A stretch of DNA of 43,895 bases from Candidatus Multivorans thiocomprendens (lineage in GTDB: Bacteria > Acidobacteriota > Thermoanaerobaculia > Multivoradales > Multivoraceae), in assembly GCA_027493375.1 (NCBI GenBank), contig JAPVWO010000059.1:70507-114401 (forward strand), written 5' to 3'. Each line of letters begins with the position of its first letter. Position 1 is the first letter of the stretch. Of this stretch, positions 8,010 to 16,497 are shown piece after piece. The notes under the pieces were generated by a model. That model did no database searches and was not told the DNA's origin. It worked only from the letters and a program-made list of their open reading frames with translations. A program made the translations under genes and the position numbers.

Positions 8010-9412
8010 CCCGTCGACGACCGATTCGAAATCTGGGTTCGGGTCCGAGCTGGCGACGCGGCCGGACCGAGGCGCCGCTCACGGCCCACGCCAAGGCGAG
8101 GGAGTCGGCCGCGTTCGTTCTCGAGCGGACGCTCGAGTCCAGGGCCCCCGCCTCGACCTTCCTCGACGGTGCGCTCGAGCGTTGCGATCCGAGGGACCAC
8201 GGTCTGTTGCGGGAACTCGTGCTGGGAACGCTGCGCTGGCTGCGCTTCATCGACCATGTGCTCGTCTCGGCCTCGGGAAGGCCGCTTTCCCGGATCCAGC
8301 GCGCGCTGCTGGCTCCGCTGAGGATCGCCGTGTACCAGCTCTTCTTCCTGGACCGCGTTCCCGCCCACGCGGCGGTCAGCGAAGCGGTGGAGCAGGCGTC
8401 GGGCCGCACCCATGCCGGCGGCGCCAGTTTCGTCAACGGCGTGCTTCGGCGGATCGCCCGTTCGCCGCGCCGTGACGCCTGGCCGGTCGGAGCGGACGAT
8501 CCGGTCGTCCGGCTCGGCATCCTGCACTCTCACCCGGACCTGCTGGTGAAGCGCTGGATCAGCAACTACGGCAAGAAGCGGACCATCGCCATCCTCACTG
8601 CGAACAACCGTCCGAAACCGCTGCATCTGCTCGCTTTCCGCGAGCGGGGAGGCCGGGCCCCGTTGGCGGAGCAGTTGATCGACGAGGATGTGGGCGTCGA
8701 GCCGTCGGTGCTGGCGCCGCACTGCCTCACCGTCCAGTGGGGCAACCCGCTGTTCTCGGAGGCCTACCGGCGCGGCGCCTTCTACGTGCAGGACGAGGCG
8801 AGTCAGTTGGCGGCGCTCGTGCCTCCGCCCGCGCCACGGGAGCGGGTACTCGACATCGCCGCGGCCCCGGGCGGCAAGACGTTCGCGTTGCTCGCGGAGC
8901 AGCCGGATGCTCTCTGCGTGGCGAGTGACGTGTCGCTCGCGCGTCTGCACACCATGCGCCGCAATGCCGCTCGCCTGGCCCTGGCGCCGCTGCTCTGCGC
9001 CGCGGACGGCGTCGCCCTTCCGTTTCGTGACCGCTTCGATCGCGTCGTCGTCGACCTGCCGTGCAGTGGTACCGGCACTCTGCGCAAGCACCCCGAACTC
9101 AAGTGGCGGATCAGCAGGGCCGAGATCGAGCGGCTCGCGGAGCAGGCCCTCTCGCTGGTCGGCGGCGCGGCCGATTGCGTGCGGCCGGGCGGTTCGCTGG
9201 TCGTTCTCACCTGTTCGATCGAACCCGAGGAGAACGAGGACGTCGTCGCGGCCTTCCTGGGGTCACGGTCCGACTTCAGTCGGCGGGACCTTGGCGCCGA
9301 CCTGCGGAAGCCGGCCGCCGACCACGTCGAGGCGCCCGGCCTGTGGCGGCTGCTTCCGGCCGAAGGTCACGACGGCTTCACGGTCCAGGCCCTCCGACGC
9401 ACGGCCGGCTGA
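8006..9412 (+). CDS. rsmB: 16S rRNA m5C967 methyltransferase
   Basis: A 468-residue RsmB/Sun-type RNA cytosine-C5 methyltransferase. A NusB-like RNA-binding N-terminal domain (about residues 25-165) precedes the catalytic domain. The cofactor loop is VLDIAAAPGGKTFAL (about 281). The two family cysteines are in DLPCSGTGTLRKHPELKW (about 349) and LTCSIEPEENEDVV (about 401), the second being the nucleophile in the family. The open frame extends upstream inside fmt, but ATG 8006, four bases into the fmt stop, gives the family length. Confidence 0.94.
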   Translation: MTRRRPIRNLGSGPSWRRGRTEAPLTAHAKARESAAFVLERTLESRAPASTFLDGALERCDPRDHGLLRELVLGTLRWLRFIDHVLVSASGRPLSRIQRALLAPLRIAVYQLFFLDRVPAHAAVSEAVEQASGRTHAGGASFVNGVLRRIARSPRRDAWPVGADDPVVRLGILHSHPDLLVKRWISNYGKKRTIAILTANNRPKPLHLLAFRERGGRAPLAEQLIDEDVGVEPSVLAPHCLTVQWGNPLFSEAYRRGAFYVQDEASQLAALVPPPAPRERVLDIAAAPGGKTFALLAEQPDALCVASDVSLARLHTMRRNAARLALAPLLCAADGVALPFRDRFDRVVVDLPCSGTGTLRKHPELKWRISRAEIERLAEQALSLVGGAADCVRPGGSLVVLTCSIEPEENEDVVAAFLGSRSDFSRRDLGADLRKPAADHVEAPGLWRLLPAEGHDGFTVQALRRTAG

Positions 9413-9469
9413 TGGAGCTGCCGGGCGGGCGCCGGCACTCGCCAGCCTCGCCCGCCGAGCCACGGACCA

Positions 9470-9501
9470 CCGGAAATATATGTATACATTGACATTTCCG
9501 G
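9470..9501. repeat. Nested palindrome over the hup promoter
   Basis: CCGGAAAT (9470-9477) and ATTTCCGG (9494-9501) are perfect inverted arms. The interior contains a 10-bp self-complementary ATGTATACAT (9480-9489). The right arm shares the last base of the -35 hexamer, so a protein bound here would compete with RNA polymerase. This AT-rich patch stands out in GC-rich surroundings. Operator function is inferred from position and symmetry. Confidence 0.5.
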
Positions 9502-9518
9502 CAGTTCTGCCGTAGATT
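9489..9518 (+). promoter_or_regulatory. Sigma70-type promoter of hup
   Basis: TTGACA (9489-9494), an 18-bp spacer, then TAGATT (9513-9518). This is one of the two best promoter matches in the window and sits in the 327-nt gap before the HU gene. Transcription would start near 9525, leaving a leader of about 215 nt. Confidence 0.6.
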
Positions 9519-9524
9519 GTCAGG

Positions 9525-9739
9525 GCTTCGTGGGCTTCACGAGCAAAACAACCGAGCATACCCGAAGATGAAACGGAGTACCAGAAGCCAGGCGGCGGAG
9601 ATGCCTGCCGGGAACGCTGCGTCCACCCTGGCTTCCGGTCCACCAGCAGCAACTCCGGAGTGGCTCGGTTAGCCCGTGATCCCAGGCGAGTTCCATGGGG
9701 GCTCGCCACCCGTAATCGAACATTGGAGGAGTAGGTTCC
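9525..9739 (+). promoter_or_regulatory. Long structured 5' leader of hup
   Basis: The inferred leader can form several helices. TCGTG pairs with CACGA near its start. GAAGCCAGG (9584-9592) pairs with CCTGGCTTC (9627-9635). GGCGAG pairs with CTCGCC just upstream of the strong GGAGGAG ribosome site. It also contains a 34-codon open frame (ATG 9568 to TAG 9672) without a convincing ribosome site, starting MKRSTRSQAAEMP. Such a length is unusual for a small DNA-binding protein gene and suggests post-transcriptional control, but no known RNA family was recognised. Confidence 0.35.
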
Positions 9740-10015
9740 ATGGCCGGAAAGGCAGACATCGTAGACGCCGTAGCCGAGGGCGCGGGTCTCAGCAAGAAGC
9801 AGGCGGCGGATGCCGTCCAGTCCCTGATTGACAGCATCTCGAGCCATCTGCAGAAGGGCGACCGCGTGCAGCTTCCGGGCCTCGGGAGTTTCTCCGTGTC
9901 CCACCGCGCCGCTCGCGCCGGGCGCAACCCGAAGACCGGCGAGTCGCTCATGATCGGGGCCAGCAACGGCGTTCGGTTCAAGGTCAGCCGTCCGCTGAAG
10001 GACGCGCTCAACTAA
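9740..10015 (+). CDS. hup: HU-family nucleoid DNA-binding protein
   Basis: A 91-residue DNABII protein of normal length. It starts MAGKADIVDAVAEGAGLSKKQ, a dimerisation helix pair. GDRVQLPGLGSFSVSHRAAR leads into the DNA-bending arm with GRNPKTGE, where the intercalating Arg-Asn-Pro tip is conserved, and KVSRPLKDALN closes it. HU binds and bends DNA without strict sequence preference; IHF-like relatives cannot be excluded but no partner subunit is nearby. GGAGGAG lies nine bases before the ATG. It is monocistronic: a strong promoter before it and hairpins after it. Confidence 0.95.
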   Translation: MAGKADIVDAVAEGAGLSKKQAADAVQSLIDSISSHLQKGDRVQLPGLGSFSVSHRAARAGRNPKTGESLMIGASNGVRFKVSRPLKDALN

Positions 10016-10068
10016 GCACTCATGTTCGGCTGGGCGGCCGACTGGCCGCATCAGCCGATCATGAGTGC
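10016..10068. terminator. Three-tier hairpin directly after hup
   Basis: Starting at the base after the TAA stop, GCACTCATG (10016-10024) pairs with CATGAGTGC (10060-10068). CGGCTG (10027-10032) pairs with CAGCCG (10052-10057), and GCGGCC (10034-10039) pairs with GGCCGC (10044-10049). This is a long, nearly perfect stem in the gap between convergent hup and the glycosyltransferase gene. No T tract follows, so it may be a bidirectional or Rho-assisted terminator, or a 3' stabiliser. Confidence 0.6.
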
Positions 10069-10073
10069 GTGAC

Positions 10074-10097
10074 CCCGTGCGACTGCGGTCGCACGGG
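10074..10097. terminator. Second hairpin in the hup-glycosyltransferase gap
   Basis: CCCGTGCGAC (10074-10083) and GTCGCACGGG (10088-10097) form a perfect 10-bp stem with the 4-nt loop TGCG, five bases after the previous hairpin. It likely serves termination for one or both convergent genes. Confidence 0.5.
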
Positions 10098-10139
10098 CAC
10101 CAGGCCCCCAGCGGCCTTGGCCGCCTCTACCTCCCGGCG

Positions 10140-10823
10140 CTAGCGCACCAGGGGGTAGAGGCCTGCCAGCCGTGCCGGTTTGACGCCGGCGGCGAACAGC
10201 GACCAGATCAGCCAGTTCGCCGCCACGGTGCGAACGACGCCTCGTTCGGCGAAGCGTCGGGACGAGGTGGTCGCTCGCTGTTCGACGATCGAGATGCGTC
10301 CCTGACGGCGGAGGCGGCCGATGAAGTCGAGATCCTCGAGGATCGGCAGGTCGGAGAAACCGCCGCAGGCGGCATAGGCGGCTGTGGTAGCGAACTGAGC
10401 CTGGTCGCCGAGCGGCAGGCGCAGCCTGCGTGTCCGAATGTCGACGAGGACCCGGCCCCGCCGTAGCAGCGGCGGCGCCGCATCGAAGTCGACAAGAAAG
10501 CCGCCGCCTGCCGCGCCGGCGTCGACCGCGTGTTCCACGCCACGTCTCGCAGCCGCTGGCAGCCGGGTGTCGGCGTGGAGGAACAGCAGCACGTCGGCTC
10601 CGGTCTCGACTGCCAGCTCGGCGCCCCGGCGTAGCTGGAGTCCACGTCCCGCCCGCGGCACGGTCGCGACCCGGGCGCCCGTGCCGGAGGCCAGCTCCGC
10701 GGTGCGATCCCTGCTGCCGCCGTCGACGACGATGAGCTCATCGCAGTGAGTCCGGGCCGCGGCGATGGCGGCCTCTACCCGGGCCGCCTCCTCGAGCACC
10801 GGCATGACGATGGCTAGCCGCAT
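10140..10823 (-). CDS. Family-2 glycosyltransferase (TIGR04283-like)
   Basis: A 227-residue GT-A fold protein with no membrane anchor. It starts MRLAIVMPVLEEAARVEAAI, then ELIVVDGGSRDRTAEL. The nucleotide-sugar and metal site is HADTRLP, and GGFSDLPILEDLDFIGRLRR carries the acceptor-side acidic motif. This compact layout matches the family often annotated TIGR04283. The sugar donor and acceptor are unknown. It is convergent with hup and divergent from moaC (84-nt gap). Confidence 0.85.
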   Translation of the reverse strand: MRLAIVMPVLEEAARVEAAIAAARTHCDELIVVDGGSRDRTAELASGTGARVATVPRAGRGLQLRRGAELAVETGADVLLFLHADTRLPAAARRGVEHAVDAGAAGGGFLVDFDAAPPLLRRGRVLVDIRTRRLRLPLGDQAQFATTAAYAACGGFSDLPILEDLDFIGRLRRQGRISIVEQRATTSSRRFAERGVVRTVAANWLIWSLFAAGVKPARLAGLYPLVR

Positions 10824-10907
10824 CCCGAACTCTCAGGCGGGCGAGTGACGCGGGCGACTTGTGATGACGGCCGGGCGCATTTCGGACTGTTAGGTTAGCG
10901 AGCCGGG

Positions 10908-11387
10908 ATGAGCGCAGACACCTTCAGTCACCTCGATCGCCGGGGGCGGGCCCGGATGGTCGACGTTTCCGCCAAGGAAGTGACCCGGCGCGTGGCCGAG
11001 GCGTCCTGCCGCGTCCTGCTCTCCGAGCCGACAGTCGAGCGGCTGGAGCGGCTGCCCAAAGGCGATGCCTTGACAGTGGCCCGGATCGCCGGCGTTCAGG
11101 CCGCGAAGAGCACGGCAACGTGGATTCCCCTGGCCCATCCCCTGCCGCTCGACCAGGTCGAGGTGGAGATCGAACCGGTCGATGGCGGCGTCGGGATCCG
11201 CAGCCGGGTCGTCGCGACGGCTCGCACGGGAGCGGAGATGGAAGCACTTACCGCGTGCGCCTCGGCGGCTCTCGCCCTCTACGACATGGTCAAGTCGGTC
11301 GAACGCGGCGCGGTCATCACGGATCTCCTGCTTGAAGCGAAGAGCGGGGGCCGAAGCGGCGACTACCGCCGCGGCGCCGCCCCCTGA
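10908..11387 (+). CDS. moaC: Cyclic pyranopterin monophosphate synthase
   Basis: A 159-residue MoaC, which completes formation of cyclic pyranopterin monophosphate in molybdenum cofactor synthesis. All family blocks are present: MVDVSAKEVTRRVA, GDALTVARIAGVQAAKST, PLAHPLPL (the substrate-site His), TGAEMEALTA and YDMVKSVERG. Length is normal. It is the only cofactor-synthesis gene in view; the molybdoenzyme at 1342-3666 would need its product. Confidence 0.95.
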   Translation: MSADTFSHLDRRGRARMVDVSAKEVTRRVAEASCRVLLSEPTVERLERLPKGDALTVARIAGVQAAKSTATWIPLAHPLPLDQVEVEIEPVDGGVGIRSRVVATARTGAEMEALTACASAALALYDMVKSVERGAVITDLLLEAKSGGRSGDYRRGAAP

Positions 11388-11401
11388 CGAAATCCGACCC
11401 G

Positions 11402-12589
11402 ATGTCGCCGATCCGCTCCGGACTCGACCGCCTGCTCGAGGACGCCGGACGCATCAGGGGCCGGCGCTATGCGCTGCTCTGCCATCAGGCATCGCTCAGC
11501 CGGCACGGCGTCCACGCTCATCTGGCCCTGGACGCGGTGCAGCCGGCGACGGTACTGCTGGGGCCGGAGCACGGTTTCTACGGAGTCGAACAGGACATGG
11601 TCGCGTCCGGCGACCAGCGGGATCCGTGGACCGGCCGTCCGGTGGTCTCGCTGTACGGGGGGGATGTCCGGAGCCTCCGGCCGCGACCGGGCGTCTTCGA
11701 CGGCTGCGACCTGGTGGTGGTCGACCTCCAGGACGTCGGCGCGCGCTACTACACGTTCGCCGCCACCGCGGTGTGGACGGCCGAGGCGGCACTTCAGGCC
11801 GGCTGCGAGGTGTGGGTCCTCGATCGACCCAATCCGCTCGGTGGCCTGGAAGTGGAGGGCAACCTCCTGGATCTCGACTTCACGTCCTTTGTCGGCGCCT
11901 TCAGGATGCCGCAGAGGCACGGTCTGACGATGGCGGAGATTCTCCTGCTGGAGGGCCGCCGGCGCGGCTGGGACAGCGGCTCGCTGACGGTGTTCGAGGT
12001 CGAGGGCTGGCGCCGGCGGCAGGCGTGGCGGGAGGTCGGCCGGCCCTGGACTGCGCCCTCGCCCAACATGCCGACACTGGAGACGGCGCATCTCTACCCG
12101 GGCCTGTGCCTGTTCGAGGCGACCACCATCTCGGAGGGTCGGGGAACCACGAGGCCGTTTCAGCTCCTGGGCGTCCCTGGCGCCGACGCGCCCGCGCTCG
12201 CCGGCCGCTGCAGGGAGCGCCTGGCGGCCGCCGGGCTCTCCGGGGTTTCCGTGGTGCCCGCGATGTTCAGGCCTCAGTTCCAGAAACACGCCGGCGCCGT
12301 CTGCGCCGGAGTCGAACTGCGGCTGGAGGACGCCGGCCTGCTCCGGCCGGTGCGGCTGGGCTTCGAGCTGCTGCTGGCTTTCCGCGACGTTCTCGGGGCC
12401 GACTTCGGTTGGCGGCGGGAGCCGTACGAGTTCGTCGTCGACACGCCGGCGATCGACCTCCTGGCGGGTACGGACGGTTTCCGGATCGGTCTCGACGGCG
12501 GAGACGAGGTCGAACGCTGGTATGCCTCCTGGGAGGCGGATCAGCGAGACTTCCGCGCGGAGTGCGATTCGGTCTTGCTGTACTCCTGA
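11402..12589 (+). CDS. NamZ/DUF1343-family protein
   Basis: A 395-residue protein of the DUF1343 family, of which NamZ is an exo-beta-N-acetylmuramidase acting on peptidoglycan fragments. Conserved blocks read LLGPEHGFYG, DLQDVGARYYTF, DRPNPLGG, APSPNMPTLE and EGRGTTRPF in family order. Most relatives are exported, but the N-terminus here (MSPIRSGLDRLLEDAGRIRG) shows no signal peptide, so location is uncertain. ATG 11402 is 14 nt after the moaC stop; serA follows 23 nt later, suggesting one transcript without an obvious shared pathway. Confidence 0.85.
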   Translation: MSPIRSGLDRLLEDAGRIRGRRYALLCHQASLSRHGVHAHLALDAVQPATVLLGPEHGFYGVEQDMVASGDQRDPWTGRPVVSLYGGDVRSLRPRPGVFDGCDLVVVDLQDVGARYYTFAATAVWTAEAALQAGCEVWVLDRPNPLGGLEVEGNLLDLDFTSFVGAFRMPQRHGLTMAEILLLEGRRRGWDSGSLTVFEVEGWRRRQAWREVGRPWTAPSPNMPTLETAHLYPGLCLFEATTISEGRGTTRPFQLLGVPGADAPALAGRCRERLAAAGLSGVSVVPAMFRPQFQKHAGAVCAGVELRLEDAGLLRPVRLGFELLLAFRDVLGADFGWRREPYEFVVDTPAIDLLAGTDGFRIGLDGGDEVERWYASWEADQRDFRAECDSVLLYS

Positions 12590-12612
12590 AGCGCTGCAAC
12601 AATCCGCTTCCG

Positions 12613-14220
12613 ATGCAGCGGGTTCTGATCGCCGATTCGCTGGCGCCGGCCGGCGTCGAAGTCCTTCGCCAGAGCGCCGAGGTCGATGAACTTCGGGACG
12701 CGGACCGGCCGCGTCTGACCGAGTTGATCGCCGACTACGACGCCGTCATCGTGCGTAGCGGAACGCGGATCACGCGCGAGGTGCTGGAGGGCGGAGACCG
12801 CCTCAAGGTCGTGGGCCGCGCCGGCGTCGGCGTCGACAACATCGACATCGCCGCCGCGACGCGGCGCGGCGTGCTGGTCATCAACGCGCCGACGGCGAAC
12901 TCGCTTTCGGCCACCGAGCACACGTTCGCCCTGCTGCTGGCGCTGGCGCGACGGATTCCGTCCGCGGACGCGTCGCTCAAGGCTGAGCGCTGGGAGCGCA
13001 AGAGCCACGTTGGCAGCGAGTTGCAGGGGAAGACGCTGGGCGTGATCGGCTTCGGTCAGATCGGCCGGCGGGTGGCCACCCGCGCCAGGGCCTTCGAGAT
13101 GGAGACGCTCGCCTACGACCCGTTCCTCCAGGCGGAGGTCGCGCGCCGTCTCGATGTCGAGCCGGCGGCACTGAACGACCTGCTGGCACGGTCCGATTTC
13201 ATCACCTTCCACACCCCGCTCACGGACCAGACCAGGAACATGCTCGACGAGTCGCGCATCGCCCTGATGAAGGATGGCGCGGCAGTGATCAATGTGGGGC
13301 GCGGCGGTGTGGTCGACGCCGACGCCCTGCTCGCCGCGCTCGAGTCCGGCAAGCTCTCGGGGGCGGGCCTGGACGTGTTCCCGGAGGAGCCGCCGACGGA
13401 CTACCGGCTCGCGGCCCACCCGAAGGTGGTGGCCACGCCGCACATCGGCGCTCAGACGACCGAGGCGCAGGAGAGAATCGCCACGGAGACCGCCCGCATG
13501 GTGCTTGCGGCGCTTGGCGGCTCGCTCGCGGTTTCGGCGGTGAACCTGCCGTTCCGTTCCTCGGGTTCTCGCGGAGCTCCCTTCCTGCGCCTGGGCGAGC
13601 AACTCGGCCGGCTGGCCGCGCTCGCGCTCGGCGGCAGCCTGCGGCGAGTCCAGGTCGATCTCTGGGGCATCGACAGCGAACTGCGCAAGTCGGTGGCCGT
13701 CGCGGCGCTCAAGGGCGCCCTGATCCCGTCCTGCGGCGAGGGAGTGAACTACGTGAACGCCGAGCGGATGGCCGCCGACCGCCGGGTCGAACTCGTGCAG
13801 GCCACGCACAGCGACCGGGCCGCCTACGCCCACCTGGTGCGGGTGCGGGCGGTCGGCGCCGAGCCGGCGGCCGGAGCGTGGACTGCCGACGGCGTGGCCG
13901 AAGTCTCGGGCACGACCTACCGCCACGGCGAGATCCACGGCGACCTGCGGGTCGTCTCCTTCGGTGGGTTCCGGATGGAGTTCAAGCCCCGGGGTCTGCT
14001 TCTCGTCGTCCGCAACCGGGACGTACCCGGCTTCGTCGGGCGTCTCGGAACGCTTCTGGGCGACGACGGCATCAACATCGCCGACATCCACCTGGCCCGG
14101 GAGCCCGGAGGACACGCCCTGGCCGTGTTGCGGCTCGATCAGCCGCCGGACGACGACTGCCTTGCGGCGCTCCTGGCCCTGGACGAATCGATCTCGGTCG
14201 ACCTGTTCGATCTCTCCTGA
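12613..14220 (+). CDS. serA: D-3-phosphoglycerate dehydrogenase
   Basis: A 535-residue long-form PGDH, the first enzyme of serine synthesis from 3-phosphoglycerate. The catalytic part (about 1-310) has the NAD loop GFGQIGRR (about 146), the catalytic Arg in NVGRGGVVD, Glu in DVFPEEPP and His in TPHIGAQT. An intervening substrate-binding domain (about 315-450) and a C-terminal ACT domain (RNRDVPGFVGRLGTLLGDDG) follow, the layout used for serine feedback. The same frame is open far upstream through the preceding gene, but ATG 12613 (MQRVLIADSLAPAGVEVL) matches family N-termini. Confidence 0.95.
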   Translation: MQRVLIADSLAPAGVEVLRQSAEVDELRDADRPRLTELIADYDAVIVRSGTRITREVLEGGDRLKVVGRAGVGVDNIDIAAATRRGVLVINAPTANSLSATEHTFALLLALARRIPSADASLKAERWERKSHVGSELQGKTLGVIGFGQIGRRVATRARAFEMETLAYDPFLQAEVARRLDVEPAALNDLLARSDFITFHTPLTDQTRNMLDESRIALMKDGAAVINVGRGGVVDADALLAALESGKLSGAGLDVFPEEPPTDYRLAAHPKVVATPHIGAQTTEAQERIATETARMVLAALGGSLAVSAVNLPFRSSGSRGAPFLRLGEQLGRLAALALGGSLRRVQVDLWGIDSELRKSVAVAALKGALIPSCGEGVNYVNAERMAADRRVELVQATHSDRAAYAHLVRVRAVGAEPAAGAWTADGVAEVSGTTYRHGEIHGDLRVVSFGGFRMEFKPRGLLLVVRNRDVPGFVGRLGTLLGDDGINIADIHLAREPGGHALAVLRLDQPPDDDCLAALLALDESISVDLFDLS

Positions 14221-14252
14221 CGAGGCCGGTCCGGGCCCATCAGCTCAGGAGA
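14213..14252. terminator. Shared hairpin between convergent serA and rlpA
   Basis: TCTCCTGA (14213-14220, including the serA stop) is perfectly complementary to TCAGGAGA (14245-14252), with a GGCC/GGCC inner stem. It fills the 36-nt gap between convergent genes, so it may terminate both. Confidence 0.4.
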
Positions 14253-14256
14253 CTCG

Positions 14257-14973
14257 TCAGCCCATGAGAAACGCGTCGATGCCGGCGTTCTTCAGGCGTT
14301 GCAGCACGTCGTCGGCGGCCTGCCTGCGTTTGCGTTCGATCTGGACGCGATGCACTCCTCGTCCTCTGGTGACCTTCACGTTGTCGAGGTCCAGTTCGCG
14401 GCGGATGCGCCGGGCCAGCGCCACGGCGCTGCTGCGCTCCCGGAAGGCGCCGGCCTGGATGGTGAAGCCGCTCCCGCGGTTCCGGTCCGCCCTGGCTTCG
14501 CGCCCACCGCGGGCCGGGTAGGAGATCGGCAGTCGCCGCTTCTTCGGCGGCAGCCGCACGACCTTGATGCGGACGTTCGCCAGCCCCTGGCCGAACATGT
14601 CGAGGCGTCTGGCGGCGGCGACGGAGAGGTCGATGATGCGGCCCTTGATGAAGGGGCCGCGATCGTTGATCGGGACCCTGAGCTTCTTGCCGTTGTCCCG
14701 GTTCTTGACCAGCACGACCGTTCCCAGCGGCAACTGCTTGTGGGCGGCGGAGATGCGGTTCATGTCGTAGATCTCGCCGCTGGCGGTGGGCCGGCCGTGG
14801 AACTTGGCGCCGTACCACGAGGCCAGTCCTTTCTGGGTGGTTCCGCGGTTCGGCGACTCGAGGCGGGTGGTCGTGGCACAGCCGGCCAGCAGGCCGGCGG
14901 CGAGGCCGGCGGCGAGCGCGGTAGCTAGCGGACCGCGAGCGCGGTCGTCGGGACGGGGTTGCGGCCGGCGCAT
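14257..14973 (-). CDS. rlpA: RlpA-like septal lipoprotein with SPOR domain
   Basis: A 238-residue lipoprotein. The N-terminus has a hydrophobic stretch ending LAGLLAGC, a lipobox with the acylated Cys near residue 32. A double-psi beta-barrel domain (about 47-140) starts GLASWYGAKFHGRPTASGE and includes LPLGTVVLVKNRDNGK and INDRGPFIKGRIIDLS, the RlpA lytic transglycosylase core. A C-terminal SPOR domain (about 163-238, FTIQAGAFRERSSA) targets denuded glycan at the septum. It lies 7 nt after purB on the same strand. Confidence 0.93.
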   Translation of the reverse strand: MRRPQPRPDDRARGPLATALAAGLAAGLLAGCATTTRLESPNRGTTQKGLASWYGAKFHGRPTASGEIYDMNRISAAHKQLPLGTVVLVKNRDNGKKLRVPINDRGPFIKGRIIDLSVAAARRLDMFGQGLANVRIKVVRLPPKKRRLPISYPARGGREARADRNRGSGFTIQAGAFRERSSAVALARRIRRELDLDNVKVTRGRGVHRVQIERKRRQAADDVLQRLKNAGIDAFLMG

Positions 14974-14980
14974 GGCGCAG

Positions 14981-16411
14981 CTACACCCTGGGCGCCTCGA
15001 CCGCGGCGGTCCGGTGCTTCGCCAACGCCGGTTCGACGGCCTCGGCCAGAAACTCGTCCACCTGCTGGGCGGAACGGCCGGTAAAGGAATCCGCGTCGAC
15101 CAGGGACTCGAGTTCGTCGCGTCCGAGGCCGAACGACGGGTCGCCCGCGATCAGGTCGATCAGCGGGTTCGGTTCGCCCGCGGAAACCCGCGCGTACGCC
15201 TCGAGACTGTGCCGGCGGATGCGCTCGTGCAGTTCCTGACGGTCGCCGCCGCGCAGCGACGCTTCCATCAGGAAGGTTTCGGTGGCCATGAAGGGAAGCT
15301 CCCGCCTCACCCGGGCGGCCGTGGCCGCTTCGTTGACGCGCAGACCCTGGGCGATGTTGGCGGCCAGGAGCAGTACGGCGTCGACGGTCAGGAAGCAATC
15401 GGTCAGCACCAGGCGCCGGTTCGCCGAGTCGTCGAGGCTGCGTTCAAGCCACTGGGTGCCGGCGTTCAGCGCCCCGTGCAGCGAGTCGCTCATGACCCGC
15501 CGCGACAGCGAGCACATGCGCTCCGCGCGAACCGGGTTGCGCTTGTAGGCCATCGCCGAGGAACCGACCTGGTTCTCGTCGAACGGCTCCGACAGCTCGC
15601 CGACGCCCTGCAGCAGCCGCAGGTCGCTGCCGAACTTGTGGCAGCTCTCCGCCGTGCCGGACAGCGTGTGCAGGACCTGGCTGTCCTGCTTGCGCGGGTA
15701 GGTCTGGCCGGTGATCGGCCAGCTCGCCTCGAAGCCGAGCGCCGAGGCCACCCGGGCGTCGAGTTCGCGGACCTTGCCGTGGTCGCCGGCGAACAGGGTC
15801 AGGAACGAGGCCTGGGTGCCCGTTGTGCCCTTGGCGCCCCGGCAGCGCAGCCGGTCGCGGCGGTCGGCCACCTCCTCGAGGTCGGTCAGGAAGTCCTGCA
15901 GCCAGAGGCAGGCGCGCTTTCCCAGTGTCGTCAACTGGGCCGACTGGAAATGGGTGTAGGCGAGCGCGGTCGTGCCGCGCTCCCGGCGCGCGAAGCCGGC
16001 CAGCTCGGCGACCGTGGCCGCCAGCCTGCCCGCGACGAGATCCAGCGCTTCCCGAACGATCAGCGCGTCCGTGTTGTCCGTGATGAACGCCGACGTCGCG
16101 CCCAGGTGCAGAATGCTGCCGGCGTCGCCGCTGACCTCGGCGAAGTGCCGCAGATGGGCCACGACGTCGTGGCGCGTTTCCCGTTCGAGCGTAGCTACCC
16201 GCTCCAGGTCGAGTTCGTCCGCGTGCTCGCGCAACGCGTCGAGCTGGCCTTCGCTGATCGGCAGCCCCAGGGCCGCCTGGTTCTCCGCCAGGCGGATCCA
16301 GAGACGCCGCCAGGTCCGGAACCGGTGCCGGGCCGAAAACAGCCGCGCCATCTCGGCGCTCGCGTAGCGCTCGTGGAGAGGATTCTGCGGCGCTTCCCGG
16401 GCTTCGGCCAT
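14981..16411 (-). CDS. purB: Adenylosuccinate lyase
   Basis: A 476-residue fumarase/aspartase-superfamily lyase acting twice in purine synthesis (SAICAR and adenylosuccinate cleavage). The signature loop reads GSSAMAYKRNPVRAER, and earlier blocks are DVVAHLRHFAE and ILHLGATSAFITDNTD. The loop and the RYAS..M..LFS N-terminus resemble the animal-type ADSL branch rather than the shorter Bacillus type. The downstream rlpA is very close, probably cotranscribed. Confidence 0.94.
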   Translation of the reverse strand: MAEAREAPQNPLHERYASAEMARLFSARHRFRTWRRLWIRLAENQAALGLPISEGQLDALREHADELDLERVATLERETRHDVVAHLRHFAEVSGDAGSILHLGATSAFITDNTDALIVREALDLVAGRLAATVAELAGFARRERGTTALAYTHFQSAQLTTLGKRACLWLQDFLTDLEEVADRRDRLRCRGAKGTTGTQASFLTLFAGDHGKVRELDARVASALGFEASWPITGQTYPRKQDSQVLHTLSGTAESCHKFGSDLRLLQGVGELSEPFDENQVGSSAMAYKRNPVRAERMCSLSRRVMSDSLHGALNAGTQWLERSLDDSANRRLVLTDCFLTVDAVLLLAANIAQGLRVNEAATAARVRRELPFMATETFLMEASLRGGDRQELHERIRRHSLEAYARVSAGEPNPLIDLIAGDPSFGLGRDELESLVDADSFTGRSAQQVDEFLAEAVEPALAKHRTAAVEAPRV

Positions 16412-16426
16412 GCCTGCAGTCTACCA

Positions 16427-16451
16427 GCGCAAGTTGTTGCCGAACTTACGC
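16427..16451. promoter_or_regulatory. Inverted repeat upstream of purB
   Basis: GCGCAAGTT (16427-16435) and AACTTACGC (16443-16451) are inverted with one mismatch and a 7-nt centre, 16 nt before the purB start. Position and symmetry suggest an operator; the binding protein is unknown. Confidence 0.3.
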
Positions 16452-16497
16452 TTAGCGCAGCGCCCCGGCTGCGGTTGCGGGTCGTTCGGCGAGTGCC

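Noticed and set aside
11182..14220. 1012-codon frame ending as SerA
   Set aside because: Only the part from 12613 matches PGDH; the upstream part is a shadow of moaC and the DUF1343 gene.
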